A stretch of 64,000 bases of DNA from Diphasiastrum complanatum. Taxonomy: Eukaryota > Streptophyta > Lycopodiopsida > Lycopodiales > Lycopodiaceae. The translations under genes were made by a program, and so were the position numbers. Position 1 is the first letter of the stretch. The number at the start of each line of letters is the position of its first letter. This document shows, piece by piece, positions 12,055 to 24,287 of this stretch. Under the pieces are notes generated by a model. It was not told where the DNA came from. It ran no database searches and worked only from the letters and a program-made list of their open reading frames with translations. Where the stretch lies: contig MU832158.1 of the NCBI GenBank assembly GCA_029204225.1, positions 1-64,000 of the forward strand, in the 5' to 3' direction.

Positions 12055-13409
12055 ATGTCAAGAGATTGTGCTGAATCCTCCAATCCTACACCTCCATGCC
12101 TAGAACGCAGAATTTCACACATCGATGCACCAAAGTACAATGGAGAATTTGATTTAATTAGATTTCTCCAAGACCTTGGTAATGCATGTCGTTTCTATGG
12201 AGACACCTCTGAAACTGAAAAGCTCAGATTATTCCCTATAATGCTCTATGGAAGTGCCAAAGAGTGGTATCTCAATCTCAAAGCTCCTGATCTCGATTCT
12301 TGGACTACTCTCAAGGACGCTCTCATCAAGCGTTTCAAACCTTCTAAACTAACTCAGGGCCCATTTATCCAAATCACACATATTAAGATGTGTCGCGAAG
12401 AGTCTGTTAGAAGTTACATTGAGCATTTTAAATGCCTCAAAGTAGAATGTATTGACAAAAATATCACCGAACGAATGGCCATCAAACTTTTCCTGGTTGG
12501 ACTTCCTAAAAATATCCGCCGATAACTGAAACCAGTTGACCTTTATAATCAACTTAAGGACGTAATGACTGATGCCATCCGCAAAGAAGACGAGGGGTTC
12601 GATGAGGACTTTGATAATAGAGAAAAAAATCAAAAAATCTCGAACGTCTTAATCATCAAAAGTTTAAAAATACCACCCAATCCTCAAAACTCTTACATCA
12701 AATGGAAACTTGGCAGAAAGTTCAACAAACTCATATGGATAAACTTACTAATGATTTTCAGATCGCTATGAAAAATATTGCTGACAAATCATTTCCAGCA
12801 AGAGAAAATATATGGTGTTCTATCTGTCCGCAGAATCACACTGCCAATGAATGTCTCCAATTAAAACACCATTATCCAGTAGAACCCAGACCCATGTATC
12901 GGCAATACCATGCCTACAATCCACAACAACCCATGCCATGACAAGGGGTCTATCAACCACGACCAACTGCACCCAATCAGTATCCAATACATCAATAGTT
13001 CGTCGTTAATCAACCCGCTCCACAACAAGTTGTCCATTATCTTGACCCCAATACCATCGATCCAACAACTTATTATGTGGAAGACACTACTCGACCTAGG
13101 TACTCCACTGAGACAGTCGTATATTATGCGTATGATCCTAATGCTCAAGTGGTTGACCCCAATGCCCAAACCTATGATTTTAACCAAGCTGTGTTTGCAA
13201 TGCATCAAATTCCAACAATACGCGGATGCTTTATCTGTGTAGGTAAACATCCTAGTATTTGCTGCCCAGACAAACTGCGCTTTCTACCAGCTTGTGAAAA
13301 TTGTGGCATTGGACATCATGTGAAGGATTTTCCTTCCAAATCTAAATCAGTCGCTCCTGTATGCTCCGTGCAGGTAGAAACCTTGCCAGTCAAAACTCAG
13401 CCAGCCTAG
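12055..13409 (+). pseudogene. Gypsy-type gag fossil with zinc-finger-like blocks
   Basis: The first frame (ATG at 12055 to 12525) is a retrotransposon capsid: ISHIDAPKYNGEFDL, ACRFYGDTSETEKLRLFPI, KEWYLNL, LIKRFKPSKL and VRSYIEHFKCLK, ending at a stop after FLVGLPKNIRR. Later frames contain CSICPQNHTANEC (near 12818) and, at 13200-13340, CENCGIGHHVKDF in which the last Cys of a zinc knuckle is Phe. Multiple frame changes show it is dead. No protease or polymerase follows before an unrelated LTR begins, so this may be a gag-only element. Confidence 0.8.
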
Positions 13410-13689
13410 GTCTTGACTCATGCACAAACCCAACGTCAAGACCCTGCCATTGCACCCAACAACATCCAGCAGCCCAACATTTCCCCGAGTGAAGGTTCTA
13501 CACCCATTGTATATCCTCAACCTTCCCAAGAAATTAGGCTGCATCACAAATATTAGATGGTGCCTCATGTGTCAACATCATCTCCACATCTCGCATGTTG
13601 GAATGGAACCTGAGAGACAAACTCACCAAACCCACTTGTCAGCTCAGGATGGCTGATCAAAGTGTGGTCTGACCTACCAGTTTCCTCCC

Positions 13690-14178
13690 ACAAATTTTGA
13701 TCAAACTAGGAGGCTTGAAATTTTCCATATTGAATCTAGTCACAATAACAGTAGGGTTTTCTATTATGGAGAAAAACCAAAGTTTGAAATTAAGTTTGGA
13801 CCTATTATAAAATGATGTAACTCGTGGGAAGGAAGATTCTCTCTCTCTCATCTCATTTCATGCTTATACATGAGTTCTCTTTGGGTCATCTATCCATTGG
13901 TGCACTATATTGGTGATATCTTGCAATTTTGTGTGTAGAATGTTCAATTTATGGTATATTCGGATCTACACGTGTAAAATACAGTAGCTTACTATTTTTT
14001 ATGGACAACAACTTCATTTCATGTTTTTATTTATGTTTGATCAAGATCTATTGGAGTTTTCATCTCATTCATAGAGTAGATGTTGATTTTTCTATATTGG
14101 CAAGGTTGGTGATTTGTTGTCTTTCTAACCAAAGATCAAAGGGATGTTTTGGATCTTAATGATATGAAATTATTCACA
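13690..14178 (+). mobile_element. Copia LTR, family A, 5'-truncated
   Basis: Aligns by eye to the inner and 3' parts of the 10243-10891 LTR: the same tccattggtgcactatatt block, a tacacgtgta palindrome near 13967, and a final ggatcttaatgat followed by ttcaca. The 5' end is missing. Confidence 0.7.
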
Positions 14179-14542
14179 GTATTCACAACAACTTAATTCA
14201 AATCTTCTATTTTCTTATGTGTGTTACACTGTGAATGCTTTCTGATAATTTCTCTCTCACTCATGGATACTCTCTCCACTCGAAATATCTAATCTCAAAG
14301 GAAACATGGTTGTCTGAGACGCCTAACTGTTTTGCTCCCTTCATGGTTGTCTTCAACAGCTACAAGATATTCCTCCTGTCGATCTAAGTTAAAGTTTGAA
14401 ACTGTAAAGATCCTATTATAATTTGCATGTTGAGTTCTCTCTATCTATTCTGCATCTATCGAAACTCAACAAGCTGGTGTCAGAGTAATTCAAACCCAAC
14501 TAGTTGGCATTATCAGAAAAGAAAAACTTTATCCCAAAAAAG

Positions 14543-14555
14543 TGGTATCAGAGCC
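14543..14555 (+). other. Copia primer binding site
   Basis: tggtatcagagcc, complementary to initiator Met-tRNA 3' end, 60 bp before a copia gag start (14615). Confidence 0.8.
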
Positions 14556-14614
14556 ATTTTTCCAAACTGTTATTAGTATTCAAGACTGTTTTACAATTTT
14601 TTAGATCATTCATC

Positions 14615-16743
14615 ATGGAAAGTATATCTTCAAAAATTCCTTTGATCAATAAGTTCAACGATGATGACTTCCACATCTGAAAGTTCAAGATGAAAATGAT
14701 ACTCACTGCAAAAGAACTCTGGGGATATGTCAACGATTCAATAATCTGAACCTGACATGCTGACCACCTGGGAAGCTAAGGATGGCAAGGCTCTTGCCAT
14801 TGTATCTCTGAATCTTAAAGATTCACAAATAGCTCATATAGCTAATTGTTCCAGCTCCAAAGAAGCACGGGACATTTTTACTGGTATATATGAAACAACA
14901 GATGTATCGACTTGTCTCTTTCTAAGAAAAAAGTTCATGTCACTCAAGATGAGTGAAGCAACCTCAGTCACTGATCATCTAAATGAATTCAAACAGTTGC
15001 TAAATCAGCTAGCTGTAGTAGGTTCGCTAGTATCGGACGAAGATGCTAACATGTCTCTCTTGTCCAGTCTTCCTCCCTCATACGACAACTTACTATTACT
15101 CTTGAGCAATGCTCCTGACTTGTCTCTACAGAAGGTGACAACAAGCTTATTGCAGGAAGAAATAAGAAGGAAAAGCTTATCCACGTTGAATACGAAGGCG
15201 GTCGCTCTATATTCAAATAAGCAAATGTAAAAAGTACAGCAAATAACGATTCTAAAACACTTGAAATGATGCAAAAAACAATAGATTATGATCCCATAAA
15301 GTTAGCACAAGTTGCACCATTAAAATCCATCAAAAATCTATGTTTGAACTTACTAAATGGCCCAAAACCTTGAAGAAGCCTTCACACGTGTGAATGTACG
15401 GACTCTCACAGTCTGAGTATTGTACACCAGACCCCTAATGGTGGAGCTCTTATGTATGTCACATTTATTGATGATAAATCAAGATACTCTTGGATTTACC
15501 TCTTATCTAAGAAAAGTGATGTATTTGAGTCCTTTGTGAAGTTCAAAACCCTTGTGGAAAAGCAACTTAATGCTAGCTTGAAAGTATTAAGATGTGATAA
15601 TGGAGGGAGTACATCTTCAATAGGATGAAAGAGTTTTGTGAAACTAATGGCATTAGGAGAGAATCTACTTGCACATACACTCCTCGACAAAATGGAGTGG
15701 CTAAATGAAAAAATAGAACCTTATGTGAGTGTGCTAAAGCATTAAGATTAGATGCATATCTTCCTATCTCATTTTGGGGAGAAGCTATTTTATGTGCAAA
15801 CTTTCTATGTAATAGAATGACTAATATTGTCATTGAAGGACTCACACCTTTTGAAGCATTGTATGGCAAAAAGCCAAATCTTAGTGATTTCAAAATTTTT
15901 GAATGTACTTGTTATGTACACATTCCTTTAGAAGTAAGGAAGAATTTTCTGATTCAGGGGCATCTTTGTTGGTTATACTGAAAATAGTAAAGCTTATAGG
16001 ATATTTGATCCTATTACCAAGAAAGTTGTTGTAAGTAGAGATGTACTTTTTGATGAATCTCTCAATGTCAAAGAGAAGGTGCTTTCCAACAACTCTCATC
16101 TTGTGAATGATCATGCTATGGCCAAGGAGGAGCTTCAAGGACTTGAAGACCAAGAGGATCCTGCTCAAGATCCAAAGGTTTATGGAAAGAAGCCTCTTAC
16201 TTGTAAATGGATATAAGTATAATCAAGATGGTTCCATTCATAAGTATAAGGCTAGACTTGTAGCAAAAGGATTTTTGCAAGTCAAAGGCATAGATTATGA
16301 TAAAACCTTTGCTCATGTTGCAAAGCTTGTTACCATTAGATTGATCATATGTCTTGCTACTTCTTTCAAATGGGAGCTCTTTCAAATTGATTCTTGGAAG
16401 AGGAAATTTACATGTGCCAACCCGAGGGCTTCATCATAGATGGATAAGAAAACAAAGTGTGCTTTTTGAAGAAGAGTCTTTATGGACTCAAGCAAGCACC
16501 AAGAGGATGGTACTCTAGGTTGCACTCTTTCCCTATTTCCATTGGATTTGTTGTAAGTTCTTATGAACCATTATTGTACTACAAATGTAATGATGGAAAG
16601 ATCATTATTTTGGTTTTATATGTTGATGATATAATTCTCACAGAAAATGATCTTGATGGCATTAGAGATGTAAAACTTTCCTTGTCTAGTAAATTTAAGA
16701 TGGTAGATCTAGGACTTCTAAAAGTTATACTTGGAATAGAAGT
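14615..16743 (+). pseudogene. Ty1/copia fossil (gag, integrase, RT) with an LTR piece inside
   Basis: Gag begins at 14615 (MESISSKIPLINKFNDDDF), has an early stop, then an open frame 14757-15230 (LFLRKKFMSLKMSE, LLSSLPPSYDNLL). A reversed LTR piece (15226-15433) replaces the gag end, zinc knuckle and protease. The integrase core resumes at 15433 (TFIDDKSRYSW, then RCDNGG) with frameshifts. RT follows: KYKARLVAKGFLQVKGIDYD near 16240 and LKQAPRGWYSRL, LYVDDIIL in 16457-16743. RT is cut off at 16743 by a - strand LTR. The YVDD catalytic motif is intact but the element is dead. Confidence 0.85.
15226..15433 (-). mobile_element. LTR fragment, family G, reversed
   Basis: Reverse complement of the last ~208 bp of the LTRs at 43663-44055 and 47495-48176, including ggtctggtgtaca and TTCACACGTGTGAA (15381-15394). 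Probably a solo-LTR or recombination remnant inside the older copia. Confidence 0.8.
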
Positions 16744-17073
16744 TGTGAAGAATTTCAAATCATTTAAGATCCAAATCCATAACCTGATCTTTGGTTAGAA
16801 ATAGATCAATCCTACCAATGTTGCCAATGTAGAAAAATCAACATCTACTTAATGAAAGAGATGCAAACTCAATAAGAACTTGATCAAACATCAAACATAT
16901 GATATGATGAAATTGTTGTACGTGCAAAAACAATAAGCTACTGTATTTCACACGTGTGGGTCCGAAAATAGCATAAAATGAGCATTCTACACACAAGATT
17001 GCAGGAAATCACAAATATATTGCACCAATGGATAGATGAACCCAAGAGAACTCATGTATAAGCATGAAATGAG

Positions 17074-17152
<79 letters not shown>

Positions 17153-17455
17153 TGTCTCTTCCCAAGAGCGTAGAGCTATATATAGCATATCCATGACTCA
17201 TTAATGAGTTTGGTTTCCCTCTATAACAGAAACCCTAGCATTACCGGGACTAGATTCAATGTCTCCAACATTCAAATTTGAATCTATCAAACTCATGTAC
17301 TACACTTTCCCACACTTTCAAAAAGTTTTTATTCAAGTGCTTTTAGACTAATATAACTTTGAAAAGTCAAACTCTAAGTCTAATATGAAAATTGGCCTCA
17401 ATTGCCAAATATACAAATATGACCAAAACAACAAAACTAGTTGAAATTTCTTACA
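16744..17455 (-). mobile_element. Copia 3' LTR, family A, 712 bp, with internal (AG)n
   Basis: On the - strand it begins TGTAAGAAATTTCAACTAG next to the polypurine tract (gaagagggag) and ends ...AATTCTTCACA at 16744, giving TG...CA ends. It interrupts the + strand RT frame exactly at 16743/16744. A (CT/AG)n tract of about 36 units sits at 17079-17149. The palindrome ttcacacgtgtg is at 16947-16958. Confidence 0.85.
17079..17149. repeat. (AG)n microsatellite inside an LTR
   Basis: About 35 AG units. Other copies of this LTR have only a short imperfect CT-rich stretch here, so it expanded in this copy. Confidence 0.9.
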
Positions 17456-18028
17456 CTCCCTCTTCAACTAGTTTTAGCATAGACTTTGAAAACACTCCAA
17501 GTGAAGTCTTATGCTTCATAAACAAGTATTTTCCCCATTCTTTTGTAAAGATGTCAGATAGACATTCTTTTTGAAGAAACATGTTGAAGCTCCACCTCCT
17601 TTGCTATGACTTGCTCCCTCACAAAGTGATATGCCACCTCAATATGCTTGCTCCTAGCATAGTTTTGACCATAGAACTTTGATCCAACTTTATAATGATC
17701 TCCATCCTAAGTATAGACCTCCTTTCCAAAGTTTTAAATTAGCTTTCACAATTGATATAGAGAATAGTGTCCACTTGGGATGCTTCACTATTTATTACAT
17801 CAATTCTACATGTCAAGATGTAACTAGAAAATGAAGAACCAAATAGAATGTAATGTAATGATTTCTCCATGCTTTAAACTTTGAACTCTCTGAAAAATTA
17901 TAACAACCAAACAATGAATGTGAGTGATCACCATTTGCTTGCATGTGTCCTCCATCTTTGTCCTTTCTTGACATGTCTCCACCATAAAACTCCATGAATG
18001 AGCCTCCATCTCCATCTTGCCACAAGAT
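17456..18028 (-). pseudogene. Copia RNase H tail plus acquired segment (element A)
   Basis: On the - strand the end next to the LTR encodes the RNase H C-terminus (KSMLKLVEEG), with a preceding HIEV.YHFVREQV region near 17640. 18025-17813 carries the family's extra segment (QDGDGGSFMEFYGG). That segment is interrupted at 18028 by insertion of a second LTR of the same family. Confidence 0.65.
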
Positions 18029-18374
18029 TGTGAAGGATTTCGGATCAATTAAGATCCAAATCCATAAATGATCTTGGGTTTAGAAAGAGAACGAATCACC
18101 AATTTTGCCAATGTAAAAAAACCAACATCTACACAATGAAAGAGATGCAAACTATAATAGATATTGATCAAACTTCAATTAAAACATAAAAACAAGTTGA
18201 TGTCCATACAAAGTAAGCTACTTTATTTCACACATGTGGATCTGAAAATAGCAATCAATGAACATTCTATACATAGAATTGCAAGGTGTCACAAGTATAG
18301 TGCACCAATGGATAGTAGAACCCAAGAGAACCATGTATAAGCAATTTTAACTAAACTAGTTGCAATCTCTCACA
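18029..18374 (-). mobile_element. Copia 3' LTR, family A, internally deleted (346 bp)
   Basis: On the - strand it starts TGTGAGAGATTGCAACTAG (18374) and ends ...AAATCCTTCACA (18029), but about half the interior is missing compared with the 712-bp copy. It sits next to an RNase H tail with the same polypurine tract. Confidence 0.8.
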
Positions 18375-19710
18375 TTCCCTCTTCAACTAGTTTTAGCATG
18401 GACTTTGATAACACTCCAAGTGATGTCCTATGTTTCATAAACAAGTCATTTACCAATGAGTTGGTGAAGATAGCAGCTACACATTCCCTTAAAGGAACAT
18501 GTTGAAGCTCCACCTCCTTTGCCAAGACTTGCTCTCTCACAAAGTGATATGCCACCTCAATATGACATGAAGAATCACATAGAATGTAAATGAGATGATT
18601 CCTCCATGCTATCAACTTTGAACGCTCTGGCAAATTATAGCAACCAAACAGTAAATGTGAGTGATCAATCATGACTTGTTTATCTTTTCCTTCTTTGTCC
18701 TTTCTTACCATGTATCCACCATGAAACTCCATGAATGAGCCTCCATCTCCATCTTGCCTCAAGATACCATCATACCTTGATGACTTGATCATGAATGAGT
18801 GACATAATGAAACTACAATAACTTCATTTCCATCAGAAAAACCAGCCAAGAATGCTAGTACAAATTCAACATCAAAATGATGCTCACCAATGTAGCTAGT
18901 TTGACCATATCTTGACAATTTGCACACATCCATATGAAATTGCTCAAACATGAGATAGAACAAGTAAAGTTAACTTGAACAACACTTCCTTGCTACTCCC
19001 TTGACCTTACTTGAGTCTTCAATAACCTGCAAAAACAGATCCAACACATCTTTGCCAATTGACTTTCCTTTGTTGCTCTTGACTAGCTCAAAATTGCCAT
19101 CTCTCCTTTCATGTTGTTGAATCTCTTTGAGATCAACCTCTTGATCATCAAAGTCATTGAACAAACTTTGTTTTCCAGATCCATTACATGTTGTAAATTC
19201 ATGAAAACATTCATCCACTTGCATAGCACCATCTACACAAGAAGATTCACCAAAAGATGTGAGAAAAGCAAAATGAATCACTTCCATTTGCTTACCCTTC
19301 TCATCATAAGTGAGCCTTGAAGGCATTTGTCATTCCCTTGATGTTATCCTCGGCTTTTGACTTGATGAGATCCTTCATCATCAACACCAAAGTAGGATCC
19401 TTTACATCAACATCAAGAATGTCAGATCAATCCACATCATCATCAATAGTACTTGAAGATACCTTTGGAATTTTCCGCTCATCAAAATGACATCTATACC
19501 AACAATCAATTTGTTAATTGAAGGAATGTAAACCTTGTAGGCTTTACTCACCTCACTATATCCAACAAATCTACCTTTCCTTGAAGATGGATCCTCCTTG
19601 GTCCTATCATCAAGAGTAATGTTGACATAGCATGTGCATCCAAAAGTTCCAAGGAAGTTGATATTCGGCCTCCTCTTGAATAGCATCTCAAATTCCATCC
19701 AAGATAGCAC
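18375..19710 (-). pseudogene. Copia element B: integrase end, linker, acquired segment, RNase H tail; no RT
   Basis: Read on the - strand. 19710-19402 is an integrase C-terminal segment (FEMLFKRRPNINFLGTFGC, RTKEDPSSRKGRFVGYS). 19326-18970 begins with the linker RLTYDEKGKQ, as in a better copia copy at about 50980. 18963-18370 is a single 197-codon open frame: about 135 residues of the acquired segment, then YHFVREQVLAKEVELQHV and LGVLSKSMLKLVEEGM. The whole RT and most of RNase H are absent. Confidence 0.75.
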
Positions 19711-19749
19711 TCATCCATATTGCACAAGAAATTAGCACACAACAAAGCT

Positions 19750-20040
19750 TGATCCTAAAATGGCTTATCAAGATTGGCACTTAACCTCATGGCTTTGGCA
19801 CTTTCACATAAAGTCCTATTCTTTCATATGGCAAATCTGTCGTGAATCTGATTCTATTCAAGTTCATTTGATTTTCTTTTGTGGAAATTTTCAGGATCCT
19901 AAGCAAGCAACTGCAGATCACAAAATACAAAAGATTCGAGCAATCAAGATGACGAGAACAATGAGATGGAAAAGAGAGCAATTGTATTATCTGTTTTTGA
20001 GATTCAAGTGAGTTGGTCAGTGTCTCGTTTGTTGGCGGCC
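19750..20040. other. Unassigned spacer between copia remnants
   Basis: No supported gene; lies between element B and the next LTR. Confidence 0.4.
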
Positions 20041-20454
20041 TGACACTCAGCTCAATCATTGTGTTCTACTCGTTGACAGACTTTCATGTCTCTCTAATTT
20101 TTTGTATCTCTATCTTCTATATTGTGTTGATAAAAAATTGTGTATATATCTCCACTGTGTGGAGTTTACAAGATAGCTAGACAGAGAATTACAAGACAAG
20201 TCAATGCTAATCAACTAGTTAGTTATTCTTTGTTATCGCTAATTCTTTCAGCTAAGCGTGAAGTAATACACCACGCTCGTCGAGCTGCGAGTTGGCAGCA
20301 CAAATTGTTTTGCTTCGTCTTTGTCTCGTTTCATGTCTTGTCTTTCGGTCTTCGAGGTATGTTCGACTTTCGGGGTATGTTCGTCCTTCACCCTTCGCTT
20401 CGTTTCACTTTGTCACCTTCGCGACAAAGTTGCAGGAGTTCACAATTTATGACA
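20041..20454 (-). mobile_element. Copia 3' LTR (family C), ~414 bp
   Basis: On the - strand it starts TGTCATAAATTGTG right after the polypurine tract caagagggag and the RNase H stop, and appears to end gagtgtca at 20041. The left limit is inferred from the TG...CA rule only. Confidence 0.6.
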
Positions 20455-22775
20455 CTCCCTCTTGAACTTTGCAACTTTGTATATTTAATCCAATTGTCTT
20501 TCTTTGTCTTGCGAAGAGTGATTTGTCGAGTGGCTTTGTCAGTAGATCTGCAATCATGTCTTCAGACCTTATGTATTGAACCTTGAGCTCTCCCTTTGAG
20601 ATCAAGTCTTGAATATGATGGTACTTCAGAGGTATATGTTTTTTCTTTGAATGTAAAACAGGATCCTGGAACATTAACGTGCATGGTTCTCCTTGTTGTA
20701 TGCCAATTGCCTCCAACATCATCTGCAACCATACTACCTCGTTCGCCACCTTGGAAGCTACGACATATTCAGCTTCGCATGAGGATTGAGACACCAAGGT
20801 TTGTTTCTTGCAGGTCTAGCTGATTGCTGCTCCGCACGCTATCAAGCATCCTCCAGTCACGAACTTGTTGTCATCTTTGCAGCTTGCCCAACTTGCATCA
20901 CTGTGGTGGTGCAACTCGAATCATTTGCCTTCGTTGTCTGCTTTGTAGGTTAATCCCACATTTTGGGTACCCTTTAGATATTGCAGGATTCGTTTCGCCA
21001 TTTGCCAATGTGCCATGCCAGGATTAAAGGAGAATTGGCTTAAAGCATAGACAGAGAAAGTCAAATCGGGTTTGGTACAGATTGTGAGGTACATTAGACT
21101 ACCGGTCAAGTTTTGGTAGGGTATACCTTCCATCTTCTGTCTCTCCTCATCTGTATTTGGGCAATCCTGCTTTGTTAGTCTAGCTCCAGCTATCATTGGT
21201 GTGGTTTTTTCTTTGCAGTCTATCATTCGATACTGCTTCAGCACTTTCTGGGTGTACTCTGACTGACTCAGATGCATTTCTCTTTCTCTTCGATCTCTTT
21301 TGATCTCCAACCCAAGGCACTTTGTTGCTTCTCCCAGATCTGTGATTTCATAACTTTCGGAAATCTGACTCTTCATTTTCTTGAATAGCATCTAGAAGTT
21401 TCCTATCATAAGGGAGTCATCCACAAAAATAGTCAGAATCACAAAATCTCTTCCTACTTCTTTAAATAGACACTGTAATCTGGTTGTGTAGGAGTGAAGT
21501 CTAGAGACTTTAGAAGATTGTCGAGCTTCTTGTACCAAGCTCGTGATGCCTGCTTCAGACCATAAATGCATCGCTGCAATCGACAGACATATTGTCAATT
21601 GTCGGGGTCCTCGAATCCTCCAGGCTGTTTCATGAAGATTTCTTCCTCTAGATCTCCGTGGAGAAAGGCTGTTTTTACATCAATCTGGTGAATTTCCAAA
21701 TTGTATTGTGTAGCATATGCAAGGAGTAGTCAAATGTTTGTCATTTTCACCATTGGTGAATACGTGTCGAAATAATAGACTCCGTACCTTTGTGTGTAGC
21801 TCTTTGTGACCAGCCTTGCTTTGTAGCGTCCGACAGTGCCCTCTGATTTGATTTTCCTTTTGTATACCCACTTGCAGTCGACGATCTTTTTATTTTCGGG
21901 CAGTGACTCTAGTGTCCATGCCTCGTTTTGCCTCATTGATTCGATTTCCTTTGACATTGTCTGCTTCCAGAATTCTCCCTTTGGACTCTAGACAACTTCT
22001 AGATATGTTGTTGGCTCTTCAGTGAAGCTGCAGTACTTGAACTCTGTGTCTTCGCTCCACTGAAGATTGTCAATGTATCGATTTGGAGGTCTTCTTTGTC
22101 TTGTCGACCTTCTAGGTTCAATTCGTCGTTGCTCGAATGTTTCTCCTTTGTCGGGTTGATCTTCGACTTCCTGCTGCTCTAGAGTCTGGGGCTTGATATT
22201 CTGATTTGATGTTTGTCCTCAATCTCCCTCTTGAATCGGCAGCAGTGCGAAGATCTCATAGCCTTTTTTGTCCTTCAATCCAGGGAATGTGGACTCATCG
22301 AACTTCACATCTCTACTCGACATGACTTTTTTCGTGGTTGGATTGTAGAGTATGTACACTTGTGATCCATTCGAATATCCAACCATGATTGTCTGCTCTG
22401 ACTTTTCGTCGAGCTTGCTTCTTTGTTCATTTGCTATGTGCTTGTATGCTGCACATCCGAATACACGCACGTATGACAGATTAGGCTTTCTACTTGTCCA
22501 CATTTCATACGGTGTCTTGTTTTTTAGGGCTGTCATTGTTGTTCTGCTCTGCAGGTGTACCGCTACAGCTATTGCCTCAGCCCAAAATTGACTTGGCAAT
22601 CGAACCTGTGCCATCATGCACCTGGCTCATTCGACTAGTGTCTTGTTTCTTCTTTTTGCGACACCATTATATTCGAGTGTGTACACATCAGTGAATTGAT
22701 GTTCTATTCCTTGTTCTTGACAGAATCTAGAAAATTTCGTGCTGTTGTGCTCACCTTCATTATCAGAGAAAGAAA
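20447..22775 (-). pseudogene. Ty1/copia pol fossil, family C (integrase, RT, RNase H)
   Basis: On the - strand: 22775-22640 holds a degraded integrase core. 22617-22219 is the integrase C-terminus (LPSQFWAEAIAVAVHL, KTPYEMWTSRKPNLSYVRVF). 21957-21680 is the RT start (NEAWTLESLPENKKIVDCKWV). 21598-21392 has the catalytic block FVDDSLMIG in a shifted frame. 21391-20921 is the late RT (YEITDLGEATKCLGLEI, LTGSLMYLTICTKPDL). 20797-20447 is RNase H (SSCEAEYVVASKVANEVVWL, ADLLTKPLDKSLF). It is 5'-truncated, and frameshifts separate each block. Confidence 0.9.
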
Positions 22776-24287
22776 GTAAGGATAGAACGTACTTTTCCTT
22801 TCCTTTCCTCCATTAAAAATAAAAAATTGTAAGCTTAGGAAAAAGTTGTAAAGTCTTGACTTGACAAAGTATAAGTAGGACAGGGATTTGGGGTGGGGCT
22901 TAATGGAGTTTAATAAACTCGTTGCGTTCCAATGAAAACAAGGCGACCTTATAGGCCATTGCTTAACCCTTTAGGTGGAAGTGAGTACAGGTGTGTACCC
23001 ACAAGCCCCCCCCACACATGAGGCTTGAGGTGCTCGAGGGAAGATAAGGAATCAAGAATCCAAGGGAATTGAAGGAACCATCAAAGTGAAACAGACAAAA
23101 GAAGATTTTGTGGCGATATTTTCTTTCTATTCTATGCAAGATTTTATCACCAAAAAAAGGTGATATGGTGTTTCTTTGGCCATCATTTTTCTTGTTTTAA
23201 TGGAAAAGTGAGTTGCAGACTAAAACTACCAAATAAATTCATTCAACATCTTTGGATCTACAATGATGCAACAAGTTGTTGGACATGACATCCTCAATCA
23301 TGACTACTTATTAGCTGAAGCGATCAAGCTGACCAAACAAGTGTTAGGACAAAAATGTTCAAGTAGGGAGAGTGTCATGTATTGCTAGTACATAAGTGTT
23401 CAAGAAAGTATTAAAATATCCAATGTAAGCTTTGTTGGGCCCAAAAAAAAATTATTAGCCTTAAAAATAAGGCAATTCCCTCATTAGAACCCCCAAAATA
23501 CTCAAATAAGGATAATAGGCCCACAAGGGCCAAGTACACCTAATATCATGTCATTGATTGTAATCATCTTTGGGTTCTCAAAGCATTTGCCTGACAAGGT
23601 TTATCTTTGACTCAAAATCATGTAAATTTTTTTGTTCATGGAGCTAACAAAAATCAAGAATACATTGATCTATGTTGCCTTAGAGAAAAAAAGAGTATGC
23701 CACATTTTTCCTTTGTTGAGCAAGCTTCCAAAATTGTTGAATCAAATCCTTGTAAAGCTAGCAATTACAATAACGAAAATAATAAGACCCATAGTAAGTA
23801 GTGCATGTTGTAATTTTACTGTTTGAGCAATAAGAGTGTCTTTGTCATGTGTGTAGAGAATCCAAAAAGTTGATTGTAAACTAAAGATGACGTCACGTCA
23901 TTTCTTGCCTGTGTTTCAAATGTATCAGGAACTGAGTATCATTTTGGTAGAGGCGGTCCATAAGTTGGATTGTCTACAGTCTACCAAGGAAAAAGCTATC
24001 CACAACCATGAATAACATTCCAAAACCCCTTTAGATTCTTCATGTCTTGAGATTTGGTTACATACTATTGTGATGTCAAAAGAGGTAAACTTTGGTGTTC
24101 CATTTCAACTCACACACTTTTTTTGCTCCAGAAAGTAGAAAAAATTTGGGGCAACAAATGAATTCAGGAGGCTAAGACCGAATAGGAATTAGACTGCACT
24201 GTGTGAGAGTCAAGGCTGCCAAAAAACTCCAAAATCAAGCCTTCTTCTATCCAAGTAAGCTGGTGCAGTTGCCTTTTTCTTTTATAA
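22776..24287. other. Non-coding spacer, nothing recognised
   Basis: AT-rich sequence. Short open frames at 23607-23826 lack codon bias or motifs. No repeat family assigned. Confidence 0.5.

Noticed and set aside
23607-23826. Two overlapping ~64-codon frames
   Set aside because: No start context, motif or splice support; two frames overlap in AT-rich sequence.
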